Positions 4,269-5,165 of a stretch of 5,165 bases of DNA are shown here, one piece after another (positions within the stretch are counted from its first letter, which is position 1; every line of letters starts with the position of its first letter). A model generated the notes under the pieces. The model made no database searches, had not been told where the DNA came from, and worked only from the letters and a program-made list of their open reading frames with translations. The translations under genes and the position numbers were made by a program. Source of the DNA: an uncultured Desulfovibrio sp. (GTDB lineage Bacteria; Desulfobacterota; Desulfovibrionia; Desulfovibrionales; Desulfovibrionaceae); NCBI GenBank assembly GCA_900550745.1, contig URTO01000169.1:1-5165 (forward strand), read 5' to 3'.

Positions 4269-5165
4269 ATGATAGACATCCTGAATCTGACGTTCCCCGA
4301 ACTTGAACGCTTCATCGTGGAAGATCTGGGCCAGCCCAAATTCCGGGCCGTGCAGATCTGGCAGTGGATATGGCAAAAGCACGCCACCTCGTTCGACGCC
4401 ATGACCGACGTTTCCAAGCAGCTCCGCGCCAAGCTCGCGGAAGTCGCGGAGATCGTGCTTCCTGAGATCGTGACGGTACAGACCTCATCCGACGGCACGG
4501 AAAAGCTGCTGCTCCGGCTGCGGGACGGCGCACTGGTGGAGACGGTCATCCTCCCAAGCACGGGGCAGGACGGTTCCGTACGGATAGCCCAGTGCGTTTC
4601 TTCGCAAATCGGCTGTGCGATGGGCTGCACGTTTTGCAGCACGGGCACGATGGGGTTCATCCGCAACATGACCGCCGGGGAAATCCTGAGCCAGGTTCTC
4701 GTGGCCCGCATGAGGCTCGGAGACAACCGCATCGATCACCCCATTATCCGCAACCTCGTCTTTATGGGCATGGGCGAGCCGCTCCTTAACCTGCGCGAAA
4801 CCACCCGCGCCCTTGAAATGCTGAATCACGACAAGGGAATGGATTTTTCCCCCCGCCGCATTACCGTTTCGACCTGCGGCATCAAGGCGGGCCTGCGCGA
4901 ACTTGGCGACAGCGGACTGGCCTTCCTCGCCGTCTCGCTCCACGCGCCCAATCAGGAACTCCGCGCCAAGATCATGCCCAAGGCCGCAAACTGGCATCTC
5001 GACGATCTCATGGCGACGCTGGAAAATTATCCGCTCAAGACGCGCGAGCACATCACATTCGAGTACCTCCTGCTCGGCGGCGTGAACGATCAGCCCGAAC
5101 ACGCCCGCGAACTCGCCAAGCTCGTTTCCCGGGTCAAGGGCAAGCTCAACCTCATTGCCTACAAC
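4269..5165 (+). CDS. rlmN: Dual-specificity 23S rRNA/tRNA adenine-C2 methyltransferase RlmN, 3' end outside the window
   Basis: RlmN is a radical-SAM methylase that makes 2-methyladenosine at A2503 of 23S rRNA, by the peptide exit tunnel, and at A37 of some tRNAs. The 299 visible residues are collinear with the family. The N-terminal helical domain includes LGQPKFRAVQIWQWIWQK (20-37) and FDAMTDVSKQLRAKL (42-56). The segment ETVILPSTG is followed by the cysteine C109 of QCVSSQIGC, equivalent to the E. coli catalytic C118. The radical-SAM motif is C116-x3-C120-x2-C123 (CAMGCTFC). Further along are GMGEP (167-171) and RRITVSTCG (196-204), then SLHAPNQELRAKIMP (223-237) and FEYLLLGGVND (264-274). 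The frame is open to the last base. The missing end should hold roughly 50-60 residues, including the methyl-carrying C-terminal cysteine. The start fits the family, but no good Shine-Dalgarno sequence precedes it. The ATG overlaps the stop of a short upstream open frame as ATGA. Confidence 0.95.
   Translation, partial: MIDILNLTFPELERFIVEDLGQPKFRAVQIWQWIWQKHATSFDAMTDVSKQLRAKLAEVAEIVLPEIVTVQTSSDGTEKLLLRLRDGALVETVILPSTGQDGSVRIAQCVSSQIGCAMGCTFCSTGTMGFIRNMTAGEILSQVLVARMRLGDNRIDHPIIRNLVFMGMGEPLLNLRETTRALEMLNHDKGMDFSPRRITVSTCGIKAGLRELGDSGLAFLAVSLHAPNQELRAKIMPKAANWHLDDLMATLENYPLKTREHITFEYLLLGGVNDQPEHARELAKLVSRVKGKLNLIAYN

Noticed and set aside
1..5165. CRISPR array, insertion sequence, toxin-antitoxin or defence genes
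   Set aside because: No regularly spaced repeats, transposase motifs or terminal inverted repeats were seen on either strand. All convincing genes are housekeeping-type.

Overview
The window looks like a GC-rich bacterial chromosome segment. Coding parts are about two thirds G+C with strong C/G third-position bias. The RimO, RdgB and RlmN sequences and the degenerate CCA-transferase-like HD protein suggest a Desulfovibrionaceae-type sulfate reducer or a relative such as Bilophila or Mailhella. This placement is an inference from sequence flavour, not from a search.

Layout, left to right. At the left edge (1..about 75, minus strand) is a scrap of an amidohydrolase-like reading frame. It abuts, in another frame, the 3' end of rimO (42..1229, minus), the ribosomal protein S12 methylthiotransferase. 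rimO is intact through its radical-SAM core but loses its C-terminal TRAM domain at this junction. A 410-base hairpin-rich intergenic region (1230..1639) separates rimO from the divergent plus-strand genes. These are rdgB (1640..2302; dITP/XTP pyrophosphatase), a 444-residue HD-domain protein built like a class II CCA-adding enzyme with an eroded nucleotidyltransferase site (2448..3782), and the 5' part of rlmN (4269..5165; 23S rRNA/tRNA adenine-C2 methyltransferase), which runs off the right edge. Between the HD gene and rlmN is a 486-base gap. It begins with a long GC-rich hairpin, becomes AT-rich, and ends with a terminator-like nested hairpin and T6 run just upstream of rlmN.

The genes share a loose theme of translation quality and nucleotide hygiene. 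RimO and RlmN are both radical-SAM enzymes that modify the ribosome. RdgB removes deaminated purine nucleotides. The HD protein has the architecture of a tRNA 3'-end enzyme but probably works as a phosphohydrolase. The intergenic gaps (145 and 486 bases) argue against one tight operon.

No mobile element, CRISPR array, rRNA or tRNA was found. The observations most worth checking are the rimO/amidohydrolase junction (real rearrangement or assembly chimera), the loss of nucleotidyltransferase motifs in the HD protein, and the possible attenuator-like leader of rlmN.
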